Of a stretch of DNA of 64,000 bases, positions 34,616-44,424 are shown in pieces (positions within the stretch are counted from its first letter, which is position 1; each line of letters opens with the position of its first letter). The notes beneath the pieces were generated by a model. That model worked only from the letters and a program-made list of their open reading frames with translations, was not told the DNA's origin and ran no database searches. A program made the position numbers and the translations under genes. This stretch comes from Bacillota bacterium (GTDB taxonomy: Bacteria; Bacillota; Clostridia; Saccharofermentanales; Fastidiosipilaceae): NCBI GenBank assembly GCA_023388435.1, contig JAEWGG010000002.1, positions 1-64,000 of the forward strand. The letters are read 5' to 3'.

Positions 34616-35408
34616 GTAGTTCGAAACTCAACTTAAAGGCCAGACTTCCGTCCTCCTTCTGCCCCCACACCCAGATCTCTGGCCCCTCTGTCCCCGCCTC
34701 CATCTGGCGGTCCCAGAGGGCCTGAAGCTCCGGACCAGGCGCCGCATCGACGAAGGTCCGTCCAGAGATATCGACGAGTTCCCCAGGCAGCAGTTCCTGG
34801 GCGTAGAGGATATGCAGGGCTCTGACTCGATCCAGATACTGCGGCCAGTAGAGGGCCAGGAAATCCGTCCCCCAGGCGCTGTAATAACTGTTGTTCATAT
34901 GGCCATTGCCGTCCACCTCCGAAGCCCAGCAGCGTCGCTGTACCATCTGTTCAGCAGCGGTCGGCGGACGTAGTTGCCCCTTCCAGGGGCGGGGCTCCCG
35001 ACCATAGAAGGGCGGGGCGTAGCTGTCCCCCGCAAGGGCCTCAGGCGGATCCAGGACGGGCCGACGATCCTGCTTTCTCAGCTCCAGCCACTGAGTCCTG
35101 GCCAGGCAGAGCGGCATCCCAGTCTCCTTATCTGTCAGACAAAAGTCCCTCCAGGTATAGAGGCGGTTGCGGCCTACGAGACGCGTCTCCAATCTGAGCA
35201 TCCGCCCCTCCGGGGGCCTGGGGGCCAGGAAGTCCAGATCAATGCTTCGCAGGACCCAGATTCGCTCCTCGGACTGCTTCTCAGTCCCTCCCCGTTGGGC
35301 CAGGTCACAGCCCGCAACCTGCTCCATCCACTTCTGTAACTCGTGGTATTTGAGGCGGCCCTGGGCATCGCAAAAGGCTGAGCTGAGGCGCCCCTCCTCA
35401 GACCACAT
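34608..35408 (-). CDS. acyl-ACP thioesterase (FatA/FatB-like)
   Basis: The 266-residue double hot-dog enzyme would hydrolyse acyl-ACP and release free fatty acid. The second hot-dog domain has the catalytic-type segment ASEVDGNGHMNNSYYSAW (D-x-N-x-H-x-N), and the first has IWVLRSIDLDFLAPRP. The length fits bacterial acyl-ACP thioesterases. Its ATG overlaps the upstream stop (TGATG) with AAGGAGCGG ahead, and its own stop overlaps the ABC ATPase start, so the chain of genes is translationally coupled. Fatty-acid release next to an exporter hints at lipid handling, but no direct link is shown. Confidence 0.88.
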   Translation of the reverse strand: MWSEEGRLSSAFCDAQGRLKYHELQKWMEQVAGCDLAQRGGTEKQSEERIWVLRSIDLDFLAPRPPEGRMLRLETRLVGRNRLYTWRDFCLTDKETGMPLCLARTQWLELRKQDRRPVLDPPEALAGDSYAPPFYGREPRPWKGQLRPPTAAEQMVQRRCWASEVDGNGHMNNSYYSAWGTDFLALYWPQYLDRVRALHILYAQELLPGELVDISGRTFVDAAPGPELQALWDRQMEAGTEGPEIWVWGQKEDGSLAFKLSFELHG

Positions 35409-35965
35409 CAGCGCCGCTCCTTGGATGGGCTGAAGCGGCGGATATTGGCGTAAATTTTTTCCGAATAGTCCAGCAGGACGTAGTACTGCTGGTCCTTATA
35501 GCGGCCCTGGACAAAACAGAGCTCCCCCGTCTGCCGCGAACTTGCATCGATGAAGCTGAGACCGCGCTGAGATTTTTTCCCGGCCTCCTCCCCTGTCACG
35601 CGGCCATAGGACTCGATATCCCCGGGCTGGGCGGAAAAAATCCGCTGCCGCTTCCTCTGGGCCAGGATGAGGTCCACGTCCAGGCTGCCATTCGTGGCGA
35701 TATACTCATACTCACGGCGCTGGCTGGAAAACAGAATATAGGAGAGGTAACCAATGCCCAGCCAGATCAGGGCCACGATGCCGCTCAGGTAGCGGATAAA
35801 TAAGAGACTCAGGGCAAACAGCAGGAGGGTCAGAGCGGCGATGCCCAGAAGGCGTAAATAATCCGGCTGAGCCCAGCGCTGCCTGATGAGCACCTCATTG
35901 AAACTGTCCTCCTGGGTATAGCCCGGTCCCCCCTGTCCTCCGGCGCTCTGAATGCGGATCTCCAT
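35408..35965 (-). CDS. small two-helix membrane protein of unknown function (DUF6106-like)
   Basis: This protein of 185 residues starts at ATG 35965 (MEIRIQSAGG), with GGAGG 10 nt upstream; the frame extends to 36028 without a ribosome site. Two adjacent transmembrane helices (about 40-58 and 62-80) form a hairpin. A soluble C-terminal region follows with EYEYIATNGSLDVDLILAQRKRQRI, which resembles a clostridial family of uncharacterised proteins (DUF6106), although I cannot verify the assignment. It is the first gene of the run down to 25777 and is translationally coupled to the thioesterase. Confidence 0.65.
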   Translation of the reverse strand: MEIRIQSAGGQGGPGYTQEDSFNEVLIRQRWAQPDYLRLLGIAALTLLLFALSLLFIRYLSGIVALIWLGIGYLSYILFSSQRREYEYIATNGSLDVDLILAQRKRQRIFSAQPGDIESYGRVTGEEAGKKSQRGLSFIDASSRQTGELCFVQGRYKDQQYYVLLDYSEKIYANIRRFSPSKERR

Positions 35966-36002
35966 AGTGCTTGAGCCTCCTATCCCTAAATAAATCCGTT
36001 CT

Positions 36003-36011
36003 ATTATAACA
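36003..36011 (-). promoter_or_regulatory. extended -10 promoter embedded in the groEL terminator tail
   Basis: TGTTATAAT on the minus strand is a perfect extended -10. Its 5' part is the T-tract of the groEL terminator, so the -35 region would fall in the terminator hairpin. Leader to the ATG at 35965 is about 30 nt. Confidence 0.6.
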
Positions 36012-36046
36012 AAGCACCCCTGGCCCACCGGGCCAGGGGTGCCTCT
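36008..36046 (-). terminator. Rho-independent terminator of groES-groEL
   Basis: On the minus strand a 13-bp perfect stem GCACCCCTGGCCC/GGGCCAGGGGTGC with a 3-nt loop is followed by TTTGTT. Confidence 0.88.
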
Positions 36047-36089
36047 GTGCCAGCCGCCCCGGAAGCCGGGGGAAGGCCAGTAGCAAGAC

Positions 36090-37706
<1,617 letters not shown>

Positions 37707-37788
37707 TTTCTTGCTCCTTTATCACTTGCTTAGTCTAGCCTGGGCGGCCGAGGCCGGCCCGCTATTGGGAAGATTTCGCGAGAGCCGC

Positions 37789-38076
37789 TCAATCCTCAAC
37801 GATGGCCAGCACATCGGACTGGCGGAGGATGGTGTAACTCTGGCCGTCCACCTTGACCTCAGTGCCGCTGTACTTGCTCGTCAGGACACGGTCGCCGGGC
37901 TCCAACTCCATGATCACGTCCTTGCCATCCACAACACCGCCGGGGCCCACAGCCACAACTTCCGCAACCTGCGGCTTCTCCTGGGCCGAGCCGGGCAGAA
38001 TGATACCACTCTTCGTGGTCTCCTCACTCTCAAGCATCTTGATGACAACGCGATCTGCCAAAGGTTTAATGGTCAT
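37789..38076 (-). CDS. groES: 10-kDa co-chaperonin GroES
   Basis: The 95-residue lid of the GroEL chamber begins MTIKPLADRVVIKMLESEETTKSG-like, with the mobile loop KSGIILPGSAQEKPQVAEV and the roof segment VVDGKD. ATG 38076 has GGAGG upstream. The leader of about 60 nt contains the CIRCE operator, so both chaperonin genes should be repressed by HrcA and induced by heat. Confidence 0.99.
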   Translation of the reverse strand: MTIKPLADRVVIKMLESEETTKSGIILPGSAQEKPQVAEVVAVGPGGVVDGKDVIMELEPGDRVLTSKYSGTEVKVDGQSYTILRQSDVLAIVED

Positions 38077-38108
38077 TGATATGCCTCCTATGCATCAGCT
38101 TCAATTCT

Positions 38109-38135
38109 TGGCACTCTTCGGCTAAGAGTGCTAAC
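38109..38135 (-). promoter_or_regulatory. CIRCE operator (HrcA-binding site) of groES-groEL
   Basis: TTGGCACTC (38109-38117), a 9-nt spacer, then GAGTGCTAA (38127-38135). It differs from the consensus TTAGCACTC-N9-GAGTGCTAA by one base. It lies immediately downstream of the -10 element, where HrcA binding would block transcription. Confidence 0.95.
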
Positions 38136-38142
38136 AGTTGAA

Positions 38143-38169
38143 GTATAAGCTTTTGTCAAAGAATGTCAA
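38143..38169 (-). promoter_or_regulatory. promoter of groES-groEL
   Basis: Minus strand TTGACA (38164-38169) and TATACT (38143-38148), separated by 15 nt. The spacer is short, but both hexamers are close to consensus and the CIRCE element follows at once. Confidence 0.65.
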
Positions 38170-38190
38170 GTAACCCTCACAAAAGTCCCG

Positions 38191-38199
38191 TGCTACAAT
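38191..38199 (+). promoter_or_regulatory. candidate extended -10 promoter of the glyoxalase gene
   Basis: TGCTACAAT on the plus strand, about 50 nt before the ATG; no clear -35. Confidence 0.5.
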
Positions 38200-38249
38200 A
38201 AAAACGCTTCAAAAAGTATGAGACCGAGTCCATAAGGAGGTATCTGAAC

Positions 38250-38621
38250 ATGAAATTCCGCTGTGTCCATACCAATTTTAATGTGCTGGACCTGGACAAG
38301 TCTGTCCAGTTCTATCAGGAGGCCCTGGGCCTTGTCGAGAAGCGGCGCAAGGTGCATCCCGAGGGCAAGTTCATCCTGGTTTACATGGGCAACGAGCGCA
38401 GTGACTATGAGATTGAACTGACCTGGCTCCGCGATCGCAAGGAGGCCTACGACCTGGGGGATGAGGAGTTTCATATCTGCTTCCGCTGTGACGACTATGA
38501 GTCCGCCCACAAGAAGCACCAGGATATGGGCTGCATCGCCTTTGAGAATACAGAGATGGGCTTGTACTTCATCAAGGACCCCGACGGCTATTGGATCGAA
38601 ATCGTCCGCGAACGCGATTGA
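38250..38621 (+). CDS. gloA: glyoxalase I (lactoylglutathione lyase), VOC family
   Basis: The 123-residue vicinal-oxygen-chelate protein carries four likely metal ligands in the expected places: His (CVHTNFNV, residue 7), Glu (YEIELTW), His (EEFHICF) and Glu (YWIEIVRE). It isomerises the hemithioacetal of methylglyoxal and a thiol in the cytoplasm. Bacillota often lack glutathione, so the natural thiol could differ. ATG 38250 has AAGGAGGT upstream. It is a single gene between its own extended -10 and a strong terminator, divergent from groES. Confidence 0.93.
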   Translation: MKFRCVHTNFNVLDLDKSVQFYQEALGLVEKRRKVHPEGKFILVYMGNERSDYEIELTWLRDRKEAYDLGDEEFHICFRCDDYESAHKKHQDMGCIAFENTEMGLYFIKDPDGYWIEIVRERD

Positions 38622-38673
38622 GCCAGAAGGCAGCGCCGGCCCCTGCGGCCACACAAGACGGCCAGCGAATAAA

Positions 38674-38728
38674 ACGAGCTCCCCTTTCCTGGACAGGGAA
38701 TTGAACGTCCGGGAAAGGGGAGTTTTTT
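38674..38728 (+). terminator. Rho-independent terminator of the glyoxalase gene
   Basis: A CTCCCCTTTCC/GGAAAGGGGAG stem with an additional inner GGAC/GTCC pairing is followed by TTTTTT. Confidence 0.9.
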
Positions 38729-38776
38729 CTGTCTGACGGAAGCAGGTCTGCCCGCGGGCAGAGCCGCGGCGGAGGC

Positions 38777-40195
38777 TCAGACCAGGGGCTTGGACTCCAG
38801 CGGAGGATTTTTGTAGAAAATTCCCCGGCGGTCGCCGTAGTAGAAATAGATGCCCGAGATGAGGGCCCCGGCAATCCAGCCAATGCCGTAGGAGTAGTAC
38901 ATATACTCCCGTCCCAGTGTCATCAGGAAAATCTGAGCCATAGGCACACGGAGCAGCCACATCGACACAAAGGTCGAAAGCGTCGCCACAAACATCCGCC
39001 CAATACCGCGCAGACTGGACCCAAAGGTGAAGAGTACTGCGAGCAAGGGGTAGAAGGGCAGGACGGAATGCAGGTAGATGCGTCCCGCCAGGATGTCATC
39101 CGCTGCGGGGGTAAAGAGGGCGACCAGGGCGTCGGAGAAGGGATAGACCAGGAGGGCTGTCACAGCCGCAACACCGGCCGAGAGCCAGAGCCCAGCCCGA
39201 GTCCCCTGGCGGATGCGCTGGTAGAGCCGGGCCCCATAGTTCTGACCGACGAAGGTACTGATGGCCGTCGAGAAACTCTGGATGGGAAGAAAGACGAAGG
39301 CGTCGACTTTTGTGGCCGCAGTGAAGCCAGCCATAAAGGCCGAGCCCTGGCGGTTGACGAGGGCCTGGACCACAACATTGCCCACCGAGAAAAGCATCTG
39401 CTGGATGCCCGAGGGTATGCCCAGCTGGACGGCCCGTCTGAGGATGCTGGAATCATAGCGCAGGCGGTTCAGGCGAATATGTATGAACGGATAGCGGCGG
39501 TTGATGTACAGCGTGCCGAGTATCCACGAGCTGAACTGGGCGATGACGGTGGCCAGGGCCACGCCACTGACCCCCATGTGAAAGCCAAGGACGAAGAGAA
39601 AGTCCAGAATTACGTTGATGACAGTGGCCACAGCCAGGAAGATCAGCGAGGTTGCCGCATCACCCATCCCCTGCAGGAGGCCGGCGTTCATGTTAAAGCC
39701 CATGGAACCAACCATGCCGACGAAGACAATCATCAGATAGATGGTGGCCTGATCCAGGGTCCCGTCATTCGGCACATTCATCAGTACGAGTATGGGCCTG
39801 GACAGGGCGATTCCGAGAACGGAAAAGGGAATGACCACGACGAGCATGGTCCGGTAGATAGTCTCAACGGTCAGTTGCAGCTCCTCGTAGTTCTTAGCCC
39901 CCGCACACTGGGAAATAATGACCATGGCGCCGATGCCGATGCCGATAAAAAAGGAGGTCAACATCATCAGGAAAGGGAAACCCGTACCCACGGCGGCCAG
40001 GGCCTGGGAGGAGACGTAGTTGCCCACGACAATGCTGTCGACGATGTTATAAAACTGCTGGAAAATATTGCCGATGAGCATGGGCACCGTAAACAGGGTG
40101 AGAATCCGATACGGGTTGCCACGCGTCATGTCCGTGGTAATAAAGATGGAGATCAGGCGCTGCAGTAGGCTGCCCTGCTTGGTCTCTTGCGACAA
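38777..40195 (-). CDS. MATE family multidrug/metabolite exporter
   Basis: The 472-residue protein has 12 hydrophobic segments in two bundles. The MATE N-terminal block LFTVPMLIGNIFQQFYNIVDSIVVGNYV and the equivalent second-half start AVQLGIPSGIQQMLFSVGNVVVQALV are both clear. It is a Na+- or H+-coupled antiporter of organic cations in the cytoplasmic membrane; the substrate cannot be told. The start is TTG 40195 with AAGGAG 7 nt upstream. It follows serS by about 100 nt across a perfect 15-bp stem-loop. Confidence 0.93.
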   Translation of the reverse strand: MSQETKQGSLLQRLISIFITTDMTRGNPYRILTLFTVPMLIGNIFQQFYNIVDSIVVGNYVSSQALAAVGTGFPFLMMLTSFFIGIGIGAMVIISQCAGAKNYEELQLTVETIYRTMLVVVIPFSVLGIALSRPILVLMNVPNDGTLDQATIYLMIVFVGMVGSMGFNMNAGLLQGMGDAATSLIFLAVATVINVILDFLFVLGFHMGVSGVALATVIAQFSSWILGTLYINRRYPFIHIRLNRLRYDSSILRRAVQLGIPSGIQQMLFSVGNVVVQALVNRQGSAFMAGFTAATKVDAFVFLPIQSFSTAISTFVGQNYGARLYQRIRQGTRAGLWLSAGVAAVTALLVYPFSDALVALFTPAADDILAGRIYLHSVLPFYPLLAVLFTFGSSLRGIGRMFVATLSTFVSMWLLRVPMAQIFLMTLGREYMYYSYGIGWIAGALISGIYFYYGDRRGIFYKNPPLESKPLV

Positions 40196-40230
40196 AATTC
40201 AACTCCTTATATTTCTGCTGGGAAACGAGC

Positions 40231-40266
40231 GGCCCATCCCCGGAACACAGATTCCGGGGATGGGCC
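40231..40266. terminator. perfect 15-bp stem-loop between serS and the MATE gene
   Basis: Arms GGCCCATCCCCGGAA (40231-40245) and TTCCGGGGATGGGCC (40252-40266) pair without mismatch around a 6-nt loop. No T-run follows on either strand, so it may be a Rho-type pause, an RNA-processing site or a terminator without a tract. Confidence 0.6.
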
Positions 40267-40300
40267 CCCTCCCCTCTGCTCTCCGTCCAGAGGACTGGGC

Positions 40301-41581
40301 TCAGGGACGCAGGAACTCCTGGCCACCCAGGTAGGGGCGCAGGACCTCGGGGATACGGACGCTTCCATCGGCCTGCTGGCACTGTTCCAGCATGGCCGGG
40401 AAGACGCGGGAAGTAGCCAGGCCCGAAGCGTTGAGGGTGTGGGCGTAGCAGAGGCTGCCGTCCTCACGGCGCAGGCGGATGTTGCCGCGGCGGGCCTGGT
40501 AGTCCCGGGCCGTGGAAGCCGAACTGACCTCCTTATAATCATTCATGCTCGGAATCCAGATCTCAACGTCATATGTTTTGGCCATGGAATCGGTACAGTC
40601 ACCAGCCGCCAGTTTAGATAGGCGGAAGTGCAGGCCGAGGCCCTTCATCAGGGCGCAGGCCTTGGATACGAGCTCCTCGAAAGCCCGCTCAGAATCCTCA
40701 GGACTGGTGTACTGGAACATCTCAATCTTGTTGAACTGATGGCCTCGAATCATGCCTCGCTCCTCGGCGCGGTAGCTGCCAGCTTCCTTACGGTAGCAGG
40801 GCGTGAAGGCAAAAAACTTCTTCGGCAGTTCTTTCTCGTCCAGAATTTCGTCGCGGTACACGTTGACCAGGGCCGTTTCTGCTGTAGGCAGAATAAACTG
40901 GGCCGGACGCTCGGCCTCCTCCTGCTCCAACCAGAAGAGGTCCTTACGGAACTTCGGCAGCTGGCCTGCCGAGTAGGCGCAGACCTCGTTAAGTATATGT
41001 GGCACCAGGAGCATCTCGTAGCCGTCTTTCAGGTGGGCGTCCATAAAGTAGTTCAGCAGGGCCCACTCCAGCCGGGCTCCCTGGTGGCGATAGATCCAGA
41101 AACCTGAGCCCGAGAGCTTGGCCCCGCGTCTGTAGTCAATGAGCCCCAGCTGCTCGGCCAGGTCCACATGATGCTTAGGTTCAAAGTCGAATACAGGCTT
41201 CTCACCGAAGACCTCGACCACCTCATTGCTCTCCTTACCTCCGGCTACCATGCCCTCTGCGGGCAGGTTCGGCAGCTTGTCCAGGAAGGTCTGGATCTCG
41301 AGTTCCAGTTCACTGAGCCGCGTGTCACCCTCCTTGATCTCATCGGCCAGGCGCTTCAGCTCAGCCAGCAGCTCCGTCACATCCTCCCCAGCCTTCTTGA
41401 GCTTGGGAATCTCCGCGGACCGGCGGTTGCGCAGGGCCTTTTTCTCCTCCGTCTCACGGATGAGACGGCGGCGCTCCTCGTCCTGGGCCAGGAAGGGGCC
41501 GAAGTCCACCTGGTGGCCCTTAATCGCGAGGCGCTCGGCCACATAGGCCGGATTCTTACGGATGAGCTGAATGTCTAGCAT
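40301..41581 (-). CDS. serS: seryl-tRNA synthetase
   Basis: This 426-residue class II synthetase charges tRNA-Ser. The N-terminal antiparallel coiled coil (about 30-105) binds the long variable arm. Class II motifs are visible: FRKDLFWLEQE and LPTAETALVNVYRDEIL (motif 1/TxE loop), PCYRKEAGSYRAEERGMIRGHQFNKIEMF (motif 2), and NASGLATSRVFPAMLE (motif 3, with the Arg). ATG 41581 has AAGGAG upstream. The 154-bp gap ahead shows no T-box signature. Confidence 0.99.
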   Translation of the reverse strand: MLDIQLIRKNPAYVAERLAIKGHQVDFGPFLAQDEERRRLIRETEEKKALRNRRSAEIPKLKKAGEDVTELLAELKRLADEIKEGDTRLSELELEIQTFLDKLPNLPAEGMVAGGKESNEVVEVFGEKPVFDFEPKHHVDLAEQLGLIDYRRGAKLSGSGFWIYRHQGARLEWALLNYFMDAHLKDGYEMLLVPHILNEVCAYSAGQLPKFRKDLFWLEQEEAERPAQFILPTAETALVNVYRDEILDEKELPKKFFAFTPCYRKEAGSYRAEERGMIRGHQFNKIEMFQYTSPEDSERAFEELVSKACALMKGLGLHFRLSKLAAGDCTDSMAKTYDVEIWIPSMNDYKEVSSASTARDYQARRGNIRLRREDGSLCYAHTLNASGLATSRVFPAMLEQCQQADGSVRIPEVLRPYLGGQEFLRP

Positions 41582-41653
41582 ACCTTAGTTCTCCTTAGTT
41601 CCCGTCGTGCTGGGCAGATAAATTAGTCGTTCCAAATATATTAAACAAAGCCT

Positions 41654-41687
41654 GCAGCTGAGTCCAGCGGCCAGGCCCTGCAGCTGC
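41654..41687 (-). terminator. weak hairpin after trmL, possible terminator
   Basis: On the minus strand GCAGCTG and CAGCTGC pair around a loop that itself contains GGCCTGGCC, and the hairpin is followed by the T-rich run GGCTTTGTTTAATATATTT. It may end the hprK-trmL operon; the same AT-rich stretch could hold the serS promoter. Confidence 0.35.
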
Positions 41688-41735
41688 TTTCTGCCCCATT
41701 CTATCCCCTCACTGTTCTGGAGGGCTTAAGGAGGC

Positions 41736-42218
41736 CTAAAGTTTCTTGAGATATGCACTCCCCTGTTCCAGGCCGGGGAAATTCTGCTGGCGCAGGGCCT
41801 CGTAGAGCACAATGGCCACGGAATTCGAAAGATTCAAGGAGCGCTGGCCGGGGGCCATGGGGATGCGGATACAACGCTCAGGATGGGCCAGGAGCATGGA
41901 TTCAGGCAGGCCACGGGTCTCCGCACCGAAGACGAGGAGGCTGTTCGGATGGTAGGCCACCTCTGTGTAGCAGCGCGGGGCCTTGCTGCTGGCGTAGTAA
42001 ATCGGTCCTTGGTGCTGACGAAAGCAGTCCTCAGCCTGGTCCCAGAGCTGGAGCTGGAGCTGGAACCAGTAATCCAGTCCCGCCCGTTTGAGATACTTAT
42101 CCTCCAAGGAAAAACCCAGGTGCCCACAGAGGTGCAGGGGGCTGTTCGTGACGACACAGGTACGGGCGATGTTGCCCGTATTGGCGGGAATCTCAGGTTC
42201 GACAAGACAAATCTGCAC
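41736..42218 (-). CDS. trmL: tRNA (cytidine(34)-2'-O)-methyltransferase TrmL
   Basis: The 160-residue SPOUT (trefoil-knot) enzyme 2'-O-methylates the wobble base of certain tRNA-Leu species. The pattern is clear: the N-terminal VEPEIPANTGNIARTC, LVFGAETRGLPE and the knot segment IPMAPGQRSLNLSNSVAIVLYEALRQ. It is a single-domain protein of the usual length. The GTG start at 42218 has GGAGGG 6 nt upstream and comes 12 nt after whiA. It is the last gene of the hprK-murB-yvcK-whiA-trmL run. A tRNA-Leu(GAG) gene is present elsewhere in the window. Confidence 0.95.
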   Translation of the reverse strand: MQICLVEPEIPANTGNIARTCVVTNSPLHLCGHLGFSLEDKYLKRAGLDYWFQLQLQLWDQAEDCFRQHQGPIYYASSKAPRCYTEVAYHPNSLLVFGAETRGLPESMLLAHPERCIRIPMAPGQRSLNLSNSVAIVLYEALRQQNFPGLEQGSAYLKKL

Positions 42219-42230
42219 GCTTGGCCCTCC

Positions 42231-43331
42231 TCATTTTTTCTGCTGACCTGTGTGGCCAGAGTCCTTGCGCCTTCTGGATCTGGAGGCCGGGGCCCCGCGC
42301 TCGGACAAGCTGCCCAGCGCCTCCAGTGCCCGCTGCTCGACCTGGCGCAGACGGTGGAAGATCCCCGATTTCGAGACCGGCGGGCTGGACTGGGCGGCGA
42401 GCTCCGTCAGGGAGAGGCCAGGATAGTCCAGCCGCAGCTGGGCCGCGGCCTTGAGCTGATCGTCCAGGTCCTGATAGCTGGGCTGGGCCTGGTAGCGCCG
42501 GAGGAGCTCGCAGAGCCGGGCCGAGGACTGGGCAGTACGCCGGGCGTTGGCGCTGTCGCAGTTGACAATGCGATTGATGGTATTCTTGACTTCCTTCTCC
42601 ACCCTCCGCTCCTCAAAAGCGAGGTACGCCAGGGAAGTGGACATCTGGGCCAGGAGCTGTGAGATGCGCTCGGCCTCCTTAAAGTAGAGCATGACCGAAC
42701 CGTAGCAGCTGATCTCAGAAGCCCGCAGTTCCAGACGCTCGAGAAGCCGTAGCAGATAGTTGGCGAAGGCCTGGCGCTTGAGCCCGAACTGGGCGTGGTA
42801 GCTGCGCTGCGGATTGCTGACAGAACCGACAGCAAGGAAAATAAAGCGCAGCTGGAGGCGCAGGCCGGACAGTGAGAGCTCGTCCACCGCCGTCCCAAAT
42901 CCCTCCGCCTTAGGCAGAGCGAAGTTTAGTTCGCTGCGAAAGAGCCCCAGCAAACGTTCGAGGGCGGGCCCGGAATCCAGCTGCAGGCGGCTGTAGCTGC
43001 GGTAGGTCCGGGTCTCTACCTCCAGACCAAAGTGCGACTTCAGCCCCTGGCAAAAATACAGCATGACCTCATCCTGGGCCAGCTGACAGACAAACTTACG
43101 GCGGCTCAGCTGGGCCCCGGCCAGCAGTGCCAGAAGGTGGCCACGGCCGAAGTCGGCCAGGCGCTCCTGGTCCCCTCCCTGCCGAGCCTCCCCCTCTTCC
43201 GCCTGGAGCTGGGCCAAAAGCTCCCTCTTGACTTGGGAAGAAAAGGATCCTCCCGAGAACTCGGACCAGCCTCGTCCCTCTTCTCCAGGCTCCAGTCCTG
43301 GGACCTTAGCGGCCTCCTTTTGCTCCTCCAC
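42231..43331 (-). CDS. whiA: WhiA family DNA-binding protein
   Basis: This protein of about 366 residues has an N-terminal LAGLIDADG-like domain without nuclease residues, starting SFSSQVKRELLAQL, and a C-terminal helix-turn-helix (NRIVNCDSANARRTAQSSA, then LRLDYPGLSLTELAAQ and KSGIFHRLRQVEQ). WhiA controls sporulation in actinobacteria and affects division and chromosome segregation in Bacillus. The start is set at GTG 43331 because AAGGGAG lies at suitable spacing; ATG 43355, overlapping yvcK, is an alternative. About 30 extra residues precede the usual N-terminus. The yvcK-whiA order is conserved in Gram-positives. Confidence 0.93.
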   Translation of the reverse strand: MEEQKEAAKVPGLEPGEEGRGWSEFSGGSFSSQVKRELLAQLQAEEGEARQGGDQERLADFGRGHLLALLAGAQLSRRKFVCQLAQDEVMLYFCQGLKSHFGLEVETRTYRSYSRLQLDSGPALERLLGLFRSELNFALPKAEGFGTAVDELSLSGLRLQLRFIFLAVGSVSNPQRSYHAQFGLKRQAFANYLLRLLERLELRASEISCYGSVMLYFKEAERISQLLAQMSTSLAYLAFEERRVEKEVKNTINRIVNCDSANARRTAQSSARLCELLRRYQAQPSYQDLDDQLKAAAQLRLDYPGLSLTELAAQSSPPVSKSGIFHRLRQVEQRALEALGSLSERGAPASRSRRRKDSGHTGQQKK

Positions 43332-43344
43332 GCCTCGCGCTCCC

Positions 43345-44424
43345 TTACACTTCATCCTCATCGGGACGATACACGCGGGTGGCGGCCTGCTCCAGCTTAT
43401 GCTCCACGGAATCCAGGGCCAGACGCAGGATCTGCTGGGCGAGAATATCGGCGTCATGGCGGATACGCTCATCGCGCACGGCCACCAGCGGGCTGGTCAA
43501 GAGGCGCACGCCCATGTCGGCCAGGGCGGCGGCGTCATAGCTGATCAATTCCGACTGGGTCTGCTGGTACTTCTCCTGAAGTTTGTCGCTGATAGGGGCT
43601 GAATTCGCGATGCAAAAATCCAGCCAGGTCTGCCCCTCCACCTCGCCCGCATGCTCGAGGATGGCCCGGACATGGTCCTGACAGCTATATCCGGCCGTTT
43701 CCGCTGGCTGGGTCATGATGTTGCAGACGTAGACGCAGGGGGCCTGGGTCTCTTTCAACGCCTGGACGATGGCTGGGAAGAGCAGGTTAGGGATCACGCT
43801 CGTGTACAGGCTGCCTGGGCCGAGGACGACGAGGTCGGCGTCGCGAATGGCTTCTACAGCCTCCATCAGAGGCTCGGCATCCGCAGGCTCCATATAGATG
43901 CGGCGGATCGGATTCGTGGGGTCCACAGGGCGCTCTCCAATATTGGATTCCCCGTGGATCTGCCCGCCATCAGCAAGTTCGGCAGAAATGTTTAAATCCG
44001 TCAGAGATACGGGCAAGACACGGCCATTCACGGCCAGAACCGAGCTGAAATTACGGATGGCATCGTAGAAATTACCCGAGATGGCAGTCAGGGCCGTGAG
44101 GAAGAGGTTGCCAAAATTCTGGCCCTGCAGCTGACCTTCAGTGAAACGGAAGTTAATCAGCTCCTCCATGACCCGCTCCGTATCGGCCAGGGCCAGGATG
44201 CAGTTGCGGATGTCGCCGGGGGGCAAGACGCCGTAGTCCTGGCGCAGCAGACCCGATGAGCCGCCATCATCCGCCACCGTCACGATGGCGGTAATATTTT
44301 CACTGTAGCGCTTGAGCCCGCGGAGCATGGTCGAGAGGCCTGTTCCACCACCGATGACCACCAATTCCGGCCCCTCGTCTGGTTCGCGCAGGAGATGTTT
44401 GAGTTCTTTCTGATAATTTTTCAT
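43345..44424 (-). CDS. yvcK: gluconeogenesis factor YvcK (CofD-like)
   Basis: The 359-residue CofD-fold protein begins with LVVIGGGTGLSTMLRGLK and the nucleotide-binding VADDGGSSGLLR, followed by LPPGDIRNCILALA. In Bacillus it binds UDP-sugars and is required for growth and envelope integrity on gluconeogenic carbon sources. ATG 44424 overlaps the murB stop (ATGA) with TGGAG upstream, so it is coupled to murB; four more in-frame codons upstream lack a ribosome site. The neighbours murB and hprK fit a link between carbon state and wall synthesis. Confidence 0.97.
   Translation of the reverse strand: MKNYQKELKHLLREPDEGPELVVIGGGTGLSTMLRGLKRYSENITAIVTVADDGGSSGLLRQDYGVLPPGDIRNCILALADTERVMEELINFRFTEGQLQGQNFGNLFLTALTAISGNFYDAIRNFSSVLAVNGRVLPVSLTDLNISAELADGGQIHGESNIGERPVDPTNPIRRIYMEPADAEPLMEAVEAIRDADLVVLGPGSLYTSVIPNLLFPAIVQALKETQAPCVYVCNIMTQPAETAGYSCQDHVRAILEHAGEVEGQTWLDFCIANSAPISDKLQEKYQQTQSELISYDAAALADMGVRLLTSPLVAVRDERIRHDADILAQQILRLALDSVEHKLEQAATRVYRPDEDEV

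Noticed and set aside
41582..41735. Possible T-box leader upstream of serS
   Set aside because: No T-box core motif or matching antiterminator is visible, and the region is short.
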